Shown piece by piece: positions 16,172 through 24,732 of a stretch of 29,203 nucleotides of DNA. The position numbers were made by a program, and so were the translations under genes. The notes under the pieces were generated by a model, which worked only from the letters and a program-made list of their open reading frames with translations, was not told the DNA's origin and searched no databases. Within the stretch, counting starts at the first letter, position 1; each line of letters begins with the position of its first letter. Where the stretch lies: contig JBBKWH010000094.1 in the NCBI GenBank assembly GCA_037968855.1, positions 1-29,203 of the forward strand, written 5' to 3'. Origin of the DNA: JBBKWH01 sp037968855. GTDB taxonomy: Bacteria > Pseudomonadota > Gammaproteobacteria > Pseudomonadales > Moraxellaceae.

Positions 16172-16918
16172 TTAAGCAAAGGCCGGAAACATCCGTACCA
16201 ACATCAACATGCCCATCAGGACCATCATTACGTTTTCGGTTAGGCTCACCGCACCCAAAGGGACTTTGCTGTTGCCACCCACACAGGCGCAATTTAAGGC
16301 CATCTTATCGATATAGACGGCTTTAATCACCGAGATTGAACCAACCAAACCCACCAACAAGGCCAATATCGCAACACCCATGCCAAACAAGCCAGACAAA
16401 ATGCCTAATCCAACCAGCAGCTCAATAAACGGATACACCTTGGCATACACCGGCACACGCTCGGCCAGCAAGTCATACTTTAAAAAACTTTCGCTAAAAG
16501 ACGAGATATCCATCAGCTTTAAAACGGCCAAGACACATAGCGAAAACGCCATAAACACATCAAAAAAATCCAGCGTCACGCCACTGGTCGAGCCACCATA
16601 GGTCAATGATAAAGCCATTAACGCGGTACTGCTAAAAATCGCAATCACTGGCAAGTAGGAGGTATCTTCCATCTTGGGTGTTTCACCCAGACGTTCGGCC
16701 AGATCGGTATAACCGCCGACTCGCTGATCACCAAAAAAAATCTGCGGGGTGGTTTTGACCTGATGCTCGGCTTTAAACGCATCGACCTGCTCATGCGAGG
16801 TCAACAGATGATCTTCAAAGGTCAATTGATGTGACTTGAGCAGTGCAACCGTTTTTAAGCCCCACGGACACTCATGCTCAGGCAGAGACATTCGATACAC
16901 GCGGATAGGCTGTTGCAT
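16172..16918 (-). CDS. Glutaredoxin-MauE/DoxX membrane fusion protein
   Basis: 248 residues from ATG 16918, chosen because GAGGAG lies 8 bases upstream; ATG 16924 is too close to it. Residues 1-80 are a glutaredoxin-like domain: CPWG at 17-20 (a single active-site Cys, Gly in place of the second), cis-Pro segment TTPQIFFGDQ and the glycine pair in RVGGYTDL. Residues of about 90-248 are four to five membrane helices of the MauE/DoxX redox-associated type, with LNCACVGG giving a CxC on a loop and a closing SLTENVMMVLMG. Such proteins pass thiol redox equivalents across the inner membrane in other systems. The gene faces copB and may support copper or thiol homeostasis (inference). Confidence 0.85.
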   Translation of the reverse strand: MQQPIRVYRMSLPEHECPWGLKTVALLKSHQLTFEDHLLTSHEQVDAFKAEHQVKTTPQIFFGDQRVGGYTDLAERLGETPKMEDTSYLPVIAIFSSTALMALSLTYGGSTSGVTLDFFDVFMAFSLCVLAVLKLMDISSFSESFLKYDLLAERVPVYAKVYPFIELLVGLGILSGLFGMGVAILALLVGLVGSISVIKAVYIDKMALNCACVGGNSKVPLGAVSLTENVMMVLMGMLMLVRMFPAFA

Positions 16919-17169
16919 GACCATCACTCCTCAAGGAACACTTTATATATTTTTATAATAAGGCCGATGAATGAAAAGTCCGGCATCATAACGGTGCAAG
17001 TTCTGTATGTTGTACGTCAATATTACGCATAGTTGTAATGACAATGAATGGGCATTGTGCGGATGCAATACCGATCAAGACGGTTTTTTGTTGCTACGAC
17101 GCACCTTTAGAGTGCGTATGTTATGTTTTTAACACAACGTCAGTGCGTCATGCGGGTGCTTGGTTTGAA

Positions 17170-18282
17170 CTAATGCACCGCATCACTGCCAAACACCGTA
17201 TAACGCTCATCGAGTGCTGAGGCCGTCGGAATCCTGTTGACCAGTTGTAGCATCTGCTCGGCCAAACGCTGACCGGATAACCACGCGCCCTCAACCCGTG
17301 AACCATGTAGCCAATCACCAGCAACCCCTAACCCACGCATCGCGTCCCATGCATGGCCTTGCTCAAGCGGCTGCTCGGCCAACGCATACAGCCAGCGGTG
17401 GGCGCTGATTTTACTCATATCTACTTTTAAAGGCTGATCGATCAAATCGCCAAACGCTGCGATTAATGCGGCTTGCACATTCTCAACATGGTCGTCCACA
17501 TGCTCTTGCGACCATGCACTGCTGGCGTGTAACACCCAAGACTGTGCCTGATCTAGAGGCTGTCGCTCAGGCTTGCTGCTGTTGCAAGCAACCCACGATA
17601 AGGGGCCATGATTGACAAAGCAGCCATCAAATGGCACGTCAAGCACCTCATCGGTATCAATCATCACGGCCCACGTTGGTTGCATCTGTACCGATGTCGA
17701 CAATTGATGCATCTGATCTTCCGGCGCAAACAAAGCCGCCAACTGTGGTGCAGGCAAGGCCAAAACCACTTGACGAGCCAACTGCTCAGGCTGCCCATCA
17801 AACGACAAATGCCAAACGTCGCCATCGTGATGCAATGTGGTGAGTCGATGCGATAAATAACAGGGCAAATCGGCCAGCAGATGCCGCGCCAATGCGTTCA
17901 TGCGTGGTGTGCCAACATAACGCGTTTGGGCTGAGGTTTGGGTCAGTTGTCTGTCAGCATCGCTCGCATAGACTGCACCAGTCCATTCGGCTACAGCACC
18001 GGCTTGCTGCCATTCGGCCACTTGCTTGGCAAAGCCCGCATCATGCGCGGTAAAGTACTGTGCGCCATGATCAAAGCTCGTCTGATCACGCCGACGGGTT
18101 GCCATCCGACCACCCACGCCGCGCGATTTATCAAACAACGTTACCTGCCGTCCGGTATCAGCCAATCGGCGTGCGCAGCTTAAACCAGCCATTCCCGCAC
18201 CAATGATCGCAACATCAATCACATTATCTTGCTTGCTCATCGCAAGGTCATCTTCTGGCATCGTGGTCATGGCAGCATCCAT
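17170..18282 (-). CDS. Renalase-like FAD/NAD(P)-dependent oxidoreductase
   Basis: 370 residues. The dinucleotide fold VAIIGAGMAGLSCARRLADTG near 25-45 is followed by DKSRGVGGRMATRR and FDHGAQYFTA, the signature of bacterial renalase-like flavoproteins within the amine-oxidase superfamily. The C-terminal FAD closure is GLGVAGDWLHGSRVEGAWLSG. Bacterial renalases oxidise off-pathway isomers of NAD(P)H; whether this one does is not shown by the sequence. The extended N-terminus (MDAAMTTMPEDDLAMSKQDN) offers several starts: 18282, 18270, 18261 and 18240, none with a strong ribosome site. It lies 129 bases downstream of the small glutaredoxin-like gene on the same strand. Confidence 0.85.
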   Translation of the reverse strand: MDAAMTTMPEDDLAMSKQDNVIDVAIIGAGMAGLSCARRLADTGRQVTLFDKSRGVGGRMATRRRDQTSFDHGAQYFTAHDAGFAKQVAEWQQAGAVAEWTGAVYASDADRQLTQTSAQTRYVGTPRMNALARHLLADLPCYLSHRLTTLHHDGDVWHLSFDGQPEQLARQVVLALPAPQLAALFAPEDQMHQLSTSVQMQPTWAVMIDTDEVLDVPFDGCFVNHGPLSWVACNSSKPERQPLDQAQSWVLHASSAWSQEHVDDHVENVQAALIAAFGDLIDQPLKVDMSKISAHRWLYALAEQPLEQGHAWDAMRGLGVAGDWLHGSRVEGAWLSGQRLAEQMLQLVNRIPTASALDERYTVFGSDAVH

Positions 18283-18411
18283 TCAGTCAACATCTCTAAA
18301 ATCAAACAATACGCACCTTATGGCTGAGGTGCGGCAAAAATCAATTCTGCCACTGTATAACAGCAGTCTAACAATCACCTGCAACGCTCAATATCAGACG
18401 GTTTGAGACCA

Positions 18412-18675
18412 TTAATCGGCTATTTTTTCAAGATTATCGCGAGATTCAATCCAATCGCACAGGGCTTGATAGCCGCCAATTCGATTGCCATTCACCCAGA
18501 TTTGTGGCGTGGTCGTCACCTCATGTTTGCGTTTGTATTCGGCATCGTCATGCTCACTCATGCGATGGTCGTCGTACGGCAGCTGGTGTTGTACTAACAA
18601 TTGAATGGCTTGTTCGCCATAGGCACACACATGCCCAGTGCTCAAATCATGCAAACGATAAACTTTGATATGCAT
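18412..18675 (-). CDS. Glutaredoxin-like protein with CAYG active site
   Basis: 87 residues, a single thioredoxin-fold domain. CAYG at 17-20 replaces the usual CPYC, leaving one Cys. The cis-Pro segment TTTPQIWVNG and NRIGGYQALCDW (a second Cys near 70) are typical of glutaredoxins. It is clearly related to the N-terminal domain of the fusion at 16172-16918: shared VYR start, H-x-L segment, TTPQI and IGGY/VGGY. Single-Cys glutaredoxins reduce glutathione mixed disulfides or carry Fe-S clusters; which applies here cannot be read from the sequence. The stop is 129 bases before the renalase-like gene. Confidence 0.83.
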   Translation of the reverse strand: MHIKVYRLHDLSTGHVCAYGEQAIQLLVQHQLPYDDHRMSEHDDAEYKRKHEVTTTPQIWVNGNRIGGYQALCDWIESRDNLEKIAD

Positions 18676-18707
18676 CTAAATAAGCTCAACATTTAAAAAA
18701 ACCCAGT

Positions 18708-18839
18708 ATGCCATTTGCAGCACGCTTGCACTGTATTGAACGACTGTTTTTTGTGGGTGATCGTGTGAACCGTCTCGTATATGCCATTGACCCAATCAGC
18801 CGAAACCTGAGTAACGAATATTGTTCAGATATGCTTTAA
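18708..18839 (+). CDS. Possible small ORF (43 residues), unproven
   Basis: ATG 18708 to TAA 18837-18839 encodes a peptide beginning MPFAARLHCIERLFFVGDRV and ending NEYCSDML, of balanced composition, ending 4 bases before the strong hairpin terminator at 18844-18883. No clear ribosome site precedes it. The terminator is also explained by nirD on the other strand. It could be a small protein, the end of a decayed gene or chance. Confidence 0.2.
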   Translation: MPFAARLHCIERLFFVGDRVNRLVYAIDPISRNLSNEYCSDML

Positions 18840-18843
18840 AAAC

Positions 18844-18883
18844 AAAAAGACCCGATCGTAGTATTCACTGATCGGGTCTTTTT
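18844..18883. terminator. Terminator after nirD (bidirectional)
   Basis: Perfect 14-bp stem AAAAAGACCCGATC with GATCGGGTCTTTTT (18870-18883) and a 12-base loop. It ends the nitrate/nitrite operon on the minus strand and could also stop plus-strand transcription. Confidence 0.92.
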
Positions 18884-18917
18884 GGGCTGATTGCAGCGTG
18901 GTTAATACGGCGGCATC

Positions 18918-19238
18918 TTAGGCCGCAGCCACCAGCACATCATCGCCTTCTACTTTGACTGCATAGCTTTTGAGGCTCACGCTATCGTCTTCTAGGCATT
19001 GGCCGGTTTGCAGCACAAAGTGCTGTTTGTACATCGGTGATGCGACCACATCAAAGCCCTTGATGTTGCCAGTAATGCCACGCGCAATGATGTTGGCATT
19101 GCTAAATGGATCATAGTTGGACAAGGCACAGACTGTGCCGTCTTTGAGCAAAAACAACGCCACTTGCTCGCCATTGACCAAGGCAGGTACACCGATTTCT
19201 GGGGTGAGATCGCTTAAGGTACAGATTTTTTGGTACAT
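18918..19238 (-). CDS. nirD: Nitrite reductase (NADH) small subunit NirD
   Basis: 106 residues from ATG 19238, which has GGAG 8 bases upstream; the upstream ATG 19256 is not favoured. The domain is Rieske-like in fold (LTPEIGVPALVNGEQVALFLLKDG, then NYDPFSNANIIARGITG) but lacks the CxH...CxxH cluster ligands, as is normal for NirD. It pairs with NirB in the cytoplasmic siroheme nitrite reductase. It is the last gene of the operon, 82 bases after nirB, followed by a strong terminator. Confidence 0.95.
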   Translation of the reverse strand: MYQKICTLSDLTPEIGVPALVNGEQVALFLLKDGTVCALSNYDPFSNANIIARGITGNIKGFDVVASPMYKQHFVLQTGQCLEDDSVSLKSYAVKVEGDDVLVAAA

Positions 19239-19320
19239 GAATATCACTCCACACATGCAAATAGTCAGATCATGTGCGGGGCCGACACAGTTGGCCTACC
19301 TCGCACTGCATGATCAGGAT

Positions 19321-21876
19321 TTAGGCCATTTCGACCAGATTGATACGACCCGCTTTTTCTTCTGGTGTGGCTGGGCGAACCTGACCGCGCACCTCAACAA
19401 ACTGCACGTTGTCGTCAGCTTGATCGCTGTTGATAAACGGCTTAAAGCGTTTGAGCATTTCGGGATCGTTGATGGTGGTTTCCCACTCGCACTGATAGGT
19501 GTCGGCCACATATTGCATCTGGGCTTCAAAGTCGGCGCATAGACCCAAACTGTCGTTGATCACCACGTCTTTGAGGTAATCCAAACCGCCTTCCATGTTG
19601 TCGCGCCAGACGCTGGTACGTTGTAGACGGTCAGCAGTTTTGACATAGAACATCAACATGCGGTCAACGTACTTGATCAAGGTCTCGTCATCTAGATCAC
19701 TGGCAAACAGTTCGGCGTGGCGTGGTTTCATACCACCGTTACCGCAGACGTACAGGTTCCAGCCATGTTCGGTGGCAATCACCCCCACGTCTTTGCTTTG
19801 CGCTTCGGCACATTCACGGGTACAGCCAGAGACCGCCATTTTAATTTTGTGCGGGGCGCGCAAACCTTTGTAGCGGTTCTCTAGCAAGATCGCCATGCTG
19901 ACCGAATCCATCATGCCGTAACGACACCATGTCGAACCGACACAGGATTTGACCGTACGCAGTGACTTGCCATAGGCGTGACCGGTTTCAAAACCTGCTT
20001 CGATTAAGGCTTTCCAAATGGCTGGTAGGTCTTCTTTGCGTGCGCCAAACAGATCAACCCGTTGGCCGCCGGTTAGCTTGGTGTACAGGCCGTATTGTTT
20101 GGCGATCATGCCGCAAGCAATCAGACCATCTGGGGTGACTTCGCCACCGGCCATGCGCGGAACCACCGAATAGGTGCCGTCTTTTTGCATGTTGGCCATG
20201 TAATAGTCGTTGGTGTCTTGCAGACGGGCCAACGGTTTTTGGAACACATGCTCGTTCCACAGCGAGGCAAAAATGCTGGCGGCGGTGGGTTTGCAAATAT
20301 CACAGCCATCGTGCTGACCGTTGCCATGCTTGGCCAGCAGATCATCAAAGGTTTTGATCTCGCCGATTTGGCACAAGTGATACATCTCTTGGCGCGAATA
20401 CGAGAAGTGTTCGCACAGATCGGTGTTGACCTCAACGCCCATTTTTTCCAGTTCGGCGTTGACTACTTGTTTGACCAGCGCAGCACAACCACCGCATGAG
20501 CTGGCAGCTTTGGTGCAGCTTTTGATGCTGTCAAAGTCCAGATTGCCCGCAGCAACCGCCTCGCAAATATCACCTTTGCTGACGTTATTACATGAGCAAA
20601 TCTGTGCGGTTAGTGGCAACGAGTCTGCACCGAGCGCTGGCGCGGCAGAACCATCAAAACTTGGCAGAATCAATGCTTGGGCATTGTCCGGCAAGTCCAT
20701 GTCGTTGAGCATCAGTTGTAGCAAGCCGCCGTAGGCATCGGTATCGCCAATCAGCACTGCGCCAAGTAGCTTTTTGCCATCAGCAGACACCACCAGCTTT
20801 TTGTAGACTTCGTTCGGTTCGTCAACATAAGTAAAGCTACGCGCGCCTTCGGTTACAGCATGCGCATCACCAATTGACGCCACATCCACGCCAAGCAATT
20901 TGAGCTTGGTGGACATGTCTGCACCAGCAAATTCTTTTTTCTTTTCGCTTGCAATAATCGCATGGGCAGCGGTTTCGGCCATTTGATAACCGGGTGCAAC
21001 CAGACCATAGATCTTGCCGCCCCACAGCGCACATTCGCCAATCGCGTATACGTCAGCGTCGGAGGTTTGACAGTCGTTGTCGATCTCAACGCCACCACGT
21101 GGGCCAACGTTTAAGCCACTGCTACGTGCCAACTCGTCACGCGGACGAATACCGGCCGAGAACAAAATCATGTCGGTTTCGAGGTGCGAGCCATCAGCAA
21201 AGTTCATACGATGACGATGGTTTTCGCCATCGACAATCTCGGTGGTGTTTTTGCCCAAATGAATGCCCACACCCAGCGCAGCAATTTTGCTACGCAAGAT
21301 TTTGCCTGCGCCATCGTCAATCTGTACCGCCATCAAGCGTGGGGCAAATTCGACCACGTGAGTCTCTAAACCCAAATCGCGCAAGGCTTTGGCCGCTTCT
21401 AAACCCAGCAAGCCACCACCAACCACCACGCCAACAGTACCGCGAGTGGCTGCGGTTTTCATCATTTCAAGGTCTTCGATGGTGCGATAGACCAAGCAGT
21501 CTTGACGGTCTTTACCGGCCAATGGCGGGACAAAGGGATAAGAACCTGTCGCCAACACCAACTTGTCATACGGGATTTTTTCGCCGCCCGTGGTAGTAAC
21601 TACCTTGGCCGCGCGATCAATCTCGGCTGCGCCTTTGCCCAAGTGCAGCTTAAAGCCGCTGTTGGCAAAAAAGTCTGGATCAACCAACGACAAGTCTTCG
21701 GCAGTTTTGCCAGAAAAATAGCTGGAGAGCTGCACACGGTCATAGGCCGGACGATGCTCTTCGGCCAGTACAGTGACATCCAGTGGAGTGTCCAGATGCA
21801 AGGCAGCCGCATCGCGAGCCAGCACTTCGACAAAGCGGTGGCCGACCATGCCATGACCAATAACGACGATACGCAT
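19321..21876 (-). CDS. nirB: Nitrite reductase (NADH) large subunit NirB
   Basis: 851 residues; reduces nitrite to ammonium with six electrons from NADH through FAD, Fe-S clusters and siroheme. Order of parts: FAD/NAD-binding region (VVIGHGMVGHRFVE, VVVGGGLLGLEAAKAL, YAIGECALWGG); BFD-like [2Fe-2S] domain about 424-475 (ICSCNNVSKGDIC, SSCGGC); siroheme/[4Fe-4S] part with CVGSTWC near 647, SGCTREC near 685 and LYVCGNGGMKPRHA near 712. All expected cluster cysteines are present. AAAGGAG stands before the ATG, 12 bases after nasA. It is third in the operon; siroheme synthase (cysG) is not nearby. Confidence 0.97.
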   Translation of the reverse strand: MRIVVIGHGMVGHRFVEVLARDAAALHLDTPLDVTVLAEEHRPAYDRVQLSSYFSGKTAEDLSLVDPDFFANSGFKLHLGKGAAEIDRAAKVVTTTGGEKIPYDKLVLATGSYPFVPPLAGKDRQDCLVYRTIEDLEMMKTAATRGTVGVVVGGGLLGLEAAKALRDLGLETHVVEFAPRLMAVQIDDGAGKILRSKIAALGVGIHLGKNTTEIVDGENHRHRMNFADGSHLETDMILFSAGIRPRDELARSSGLNVGPRGGVEIDNDCQTSDADVYAIGECALWGGKIYGLVAPGYQMAETAAHAIIASEKKKEFAGADMSTKLKLLGVDVASIGDAHAVTEGARSFTYVDEPNEVYKKLVVSADGKKLLGAVLIGDTDAYGGLLQLMLNDMDLPDNAQALILPSFDGSAAPALGADSLPLTAQICSCNNVSKGDICEAVAAGNLDFDSIKSCTKAASSCGGCAALVKQVVNAELEKMGVEVNTDLCEHFSYSRQEMYHLCQIGEIKTFDDLLAKHGNGQHDGCDICKPTAASIFASLWNEHVFQKPLARLQDTNDYYMANMQKDGTYSVVPRMAGGEVTPDGLIACGMIAKQYGLYTKLTGGQRVDLFGARKEDLPAIWKALIEAGFETGHAYGKSLRTVKSCVGSTWCRYGMMDSVSMAILLENRYKGLRAPHKIKMAVSGCTRECAEAQSKDVGVIATEHGWNLYVCGNGGMKPRHAELFASDLDDETLIKYVDRMLMFYVKTADRLQRTSVWRDNMEGGLDYLKDVVINDSLGLCADFEAQMQYVADTYQCEWETTINDPEMLKRFKPFINSDQADDNVQFVEVRGQVRPATPEEKAGRINLVEMA

Positions 21877-21888
21877 GATGATTCTCCT

Positions 21889-24732
21889 TTAACCCAACAG
21901 GGCTGGACTGAGCGCAGGCGCAGGGGCGCTCTGTTCAATCAGTTTGGCAATTTCACTTTGGCAAGAACCACAATTGGTTCCGGCCTTGAGACACTGACCC
22001 ACCATCGCAACGGTGGACAATTTTTGATCTTTAATCGCATTGCAAATGGTGTTACGACCCACCGCAAAACAAGAACAGATAATGGGGCCGACATCTGCCG
22101 CTGGATCGGCAGCAATGCCAGATAGCAAGCTACGCCGGTCGCTATCGCTAATGGCTTGACCGATCAAACCGTCTAACCAACCGCGTGCGGGCAGACTCTC
22201 GGCTGGGCCAAGCATGGCAATGGCAATCAAAATACCGTCTTGCAGCCAAGCTGCTCGTACCAAGCCGCGTGCCTCGTCCAGATACTCGATCCGCTGCACA
22301 TCTGCCGGTAGATTGATCGCTGGTTCAAGCCAGCCCAACACGTCGGTGGGCACATGCAGCAAAGCCAACTCTTGGCGCGAACCCGTGCCTAGCCGCACAT
22401 TGACCGCATAACCGCTCAAGCCATACTCGGCATCATCGGTGAGCAACGGCAATGCGTGCAGCGAGCTAACAAATCCTTGCTGTGGCAATACTGCTTTGAT
22501 CAATGCAACAGGGGTAAATTTGGCTTCGGGCTGACCAGAGACCGGATCAACGACGGGGTTCACCAACGCACCAATCCGGCTTTTGCTGCTGTTAACGGCG
22601 GTCCAATGAATCGGTACAAATACCATGCCAACCTGCTGACCATCACTGACCGTCACCCGCGCCAACGCGGTACCCCATGCCGACTGCAAATACAAAATAT
22701 CGCCAGTGCTCACGCCCAATGCCTTGGCATCTTGTGGATGCAACTCGGCAAATGGCTCGCCTATATGACGGGTCAACCGCGCGGTCAGCCCTGTGCGGCT
22801 CATGGTGTGCCACTGATCACGAATCCGGCCAGTGTTCAGCACAAAGGGATACTGATCCGAGGTGCTATAACCGGTTGGCTGATGCGACACCGGCACAATC
22901 CGCGCCCGACGATTAGGGGTAAAAAAATCACCTTCAGCAAACAAACGCTTGGTCTGAACCAATGCCGACAAATCCAGCCCTTCTGCCTTTTGAGTTCCCT
23001 CTCCCTCTGGGAGAGGGCTAGGGTGAGGGAAAGAAGGAGGCTGAGGGCTTTTCACCACAGGCCACTGCACCGGCGCCAAACGCTGATACTGGGCAAAACT
23101 CAAATCAGCCAGCGCCGAAATATCAAAGTCACGCCGCACACCGTCATCGCTGTTTTGATAGCCCGACAGCGCCGCATGTTCGACAAACACGTCATGTGGA
23201 TGCTGATAGTTAAAGCCTTCAGCAAAGCCCATTTTTTGCGCCACTTGCGCCAAGGCCCACCAATCTGGCCGTGCTTCACCCGCCGCAGGCAACACCGCAC
23301 GCTGACGCGACATACGCCGCTCAGAGTTAGTGACCGTGCCATCTTTTTCGCTCCAGCCCATCGCCGGTAGCAACACATCGGCCACGCGGGTGCAGTCGGT
23401 ATCGGCCATCACCTCGGACACCACCACCAACGGACAAGCGGCCAGCGCCTCGCGCACGGCATCGGCATTTGGCAAGGACACAATCGGGTTAGTCGCCATA
23501 ATCCACACAGCTTTGACCGTACCCGCCGCCACGGCATCAAACAGATCAACCGCCTTTAAGCCTTGTTGATCAATGATCACCGGCGACTGCCAAAATTCTT
23601 GTACCAAGGCCCGATGGCTTGGCTCGGCAATGTCCATGTGGGCAGCCAACATATTGGCTAGACCGCCCACTTCGCGGCCACCCATGGCATTCGGCTGTCC
23701 GGTCAATGAAAACGGCCCACTACCCGTTTTACCAATCCGGCCAGTCGCCAAATGCACGTTTAAAATCGCGTTGACTTTGTCGGTGCCTTGGCCGCTTTGA
23801 TTGACGCCCATGCTAAACAAGGTCATCGCTTTAGGCGTGTCGATAAACCACTGCACAAAAGTATTGAGGCTGTCTTGGGTCAGCCCCAACTTGGTTGCCA
23901 CAGCATCGGCGGTCTGATCAGACACATCGGCGCGGGCTGTCTCTAAGGCGGCTGCAATGCCGTCGGTATATTGATCGATATAGTTTTGATCCAGCGCATT
24001 GGCATCGGCCAGTTGCACCAGCAGATAGTTAAACAGCAGCACATCGGTGCCGCCTTTAATCGGCAGATGCAGATCGGCGATTTCGTTAGTCGCCGTGGCA
24101 CGTGGGTCGATAATGACAATCTTCATCGCCGGATTAGCCGCCTTGGCCGCTTTGATCCGCTGGAACAAAATCGGATGACACCACGCGGTATTCGAGCCAA
24201 CCAAAATAATCAGTTCGGCTTGCTCAAAGTCCTCATAGCTGTTCGGCACGGTATCGCTACCAAAAGCGCGCTTATGCCCCGCCACCGCCGACGACATACA
24301 CAACCGCGAGTTGGTATCGACGTTGCCGGTACCAATAAAGCCTTTGGCGAGTTTATTGACCACATAATAATCTTCGGTCAGCAACTGGCCCGACACATAA
24401 AACGCCACCGCATCAGGGCCATGCTCGGCAATAATCGCGCGAAATTGATCGGCCACATATTGGGTCGCTTGCGCCCAATCTGCCCGTACCCCGCCAATGC
24501 TGGGGTACAGCAAACGGCCTTCAGGGCGGACGGTTTCGCCAAGGGCCGCGCCTTTAACGCACAAGCGGCCAAAGTTAGCTGGATGATCGGGATCACCCTT
24601 AATGATCAAGGCTTGCTCGGCCTCAGATTTGCTGGCATCGCGTTCGGCCAGCACGCCACAACCGACACCGCAATAGGCGCAAGTGGTTTTGACCACGCCG
24701 TCATGGACCAACTGATTGGCAGTAAAGGTCAT
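21889..24732 (-). CDS. nasA: Assimilatory nitrate reductase catalytic subunit
   Basis: 947 residues; reduces nitrate to nitrite in the cytoplasm. The N-terminal [4Fe-4S] motif is CAYCGVGC with GRLCVKG, followed by the bis-MGD molybdopterin core (SGQLLTEDYYV, NTNSRLCMSSAVAGHKRAFG, VGSNTAWCHPILFQR). The MGD-dinucleotide-binding domain starts after about 600 (TGRIRDQWHTMSRTG). A C-terminal BFD-like [2Fe-2S] domain lies at about 880-930 (IICSCFAVGRNTIC, CLKAGTNCGSC), as in Klebsiella NasA. An oddity is a linker (about 566-581) translated from a palindromic repeat, see 22997-23030. The ATG overlaps the previous gene's TGA by 4 bases. There is no twin-arginine signal, which fits the assimilatory type. 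Confidence 0.95.
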   Translation of the reverse strand: MTFTANQLVHDGVVKTTCAYCGVGCGVLAERDASKSEAEQALIIKGDPDHPANFGRLCVKGAALGETVRPEGRLLYPSIGGVRADWAQATQYVADQFRAIIAEHGPDAVAFYVSGQLLTEDYYVVNKLAKGFIGTGNVDTNSRLCMSSAVAGHKRAFGSDTVPNSYEDFEQAELIILVGSNTAWCHPILFQRIKAAKAANPAMKIVIIDPRATATNEIADLHLPIKGGTDVLLFNYLLVQLADANALDQNYIDQYTDGIAAALETARADVSDQTADAVATKLGLTQDSLNTFVQWFIDTPKAMTLFSMGVNQSGQGTDKVNAILNVHLATGRIGKTGSGPFSLTGQPNAMGGREVGGLANMLAAHMDIAEPSHRALVQEFWQSPVIIDQQGLKAVDLFDAVAAGTVKAVWIMATNPIVSLPNADAVREALAACPLVVVSEVMADTDCTRVADVLLPAMGWSEKDGTVTNSERRMSRQRAVLPAAGEARPDWWALAQVAQKMGFAEGFNYQHPHDVFVEHAALSGYQNSDDGVRRDFDISALADLSFAQYQRLAPVQWPVVKSPQPPSFPHPSPLPEGEGTQKAEGLDLSALVQTKRLFAEGDFFTPNRRARIVPVSHQPTGYSTSDQYPFVLNTGRIRDQWHTMSRTGLTARLTRHIGEPFAELHPQDAKALGVSTGDILYLQSAWGTALARVTVSDGQQVGMVFVPIHWTAVNSSKSRIGALVNPVVDPVSGQPEAKFTPVALIKAVLPQQGFVSSLHALPLLTDDAEYGLSGYAVNVRLGTGSRQELALLHVPTDVLGWLEPAINLPADVQRIEYLDEARGLVRAAWLQDGILIAIAMLGPAESLPARGWLDGLIGQAISDSDRRSLLSGIAADPAADVGPIICSCFAVGRNTICNAIKDQKLSTVAMVGQCLKAGTNCGSCQSEIAKLIEQSAPAPALSPALLG
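22997..23030. repeat. Widespread palindromic repeat, inserted in frame in nasA
   Basis: Stem CCCTCTCCC (22997-23005) with GGGAGAGGG (23009-23017), loop TCT, followed by CTAGGGTGAGGGA. I recognise this as a short repeat normally found between genes in many proteobacteria. On the nasA strand it reads as FPHPSPLPEGEG and keeps the frame open. It falls between the molybdopterin core and the C-terminal MGD-binding domain. Confidence 0.8.

Noticed and set aside
17041..17117. Short hairpins ACAATG/CATTGT and ACGCAC/GTGCGT upstream of the fusion gene
   Set aside because: Six-base stems without T runs or any known motif; within chance expectation.
22456..23370. Long open frame of 304 codons on the plus strand opposite nasA
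   Set aside because: It is a mirror of the GC-biased third positions of nasA; the product has no recognisable domain and is rich in Arg, His and Gln, and nasA is certain on the other strand.
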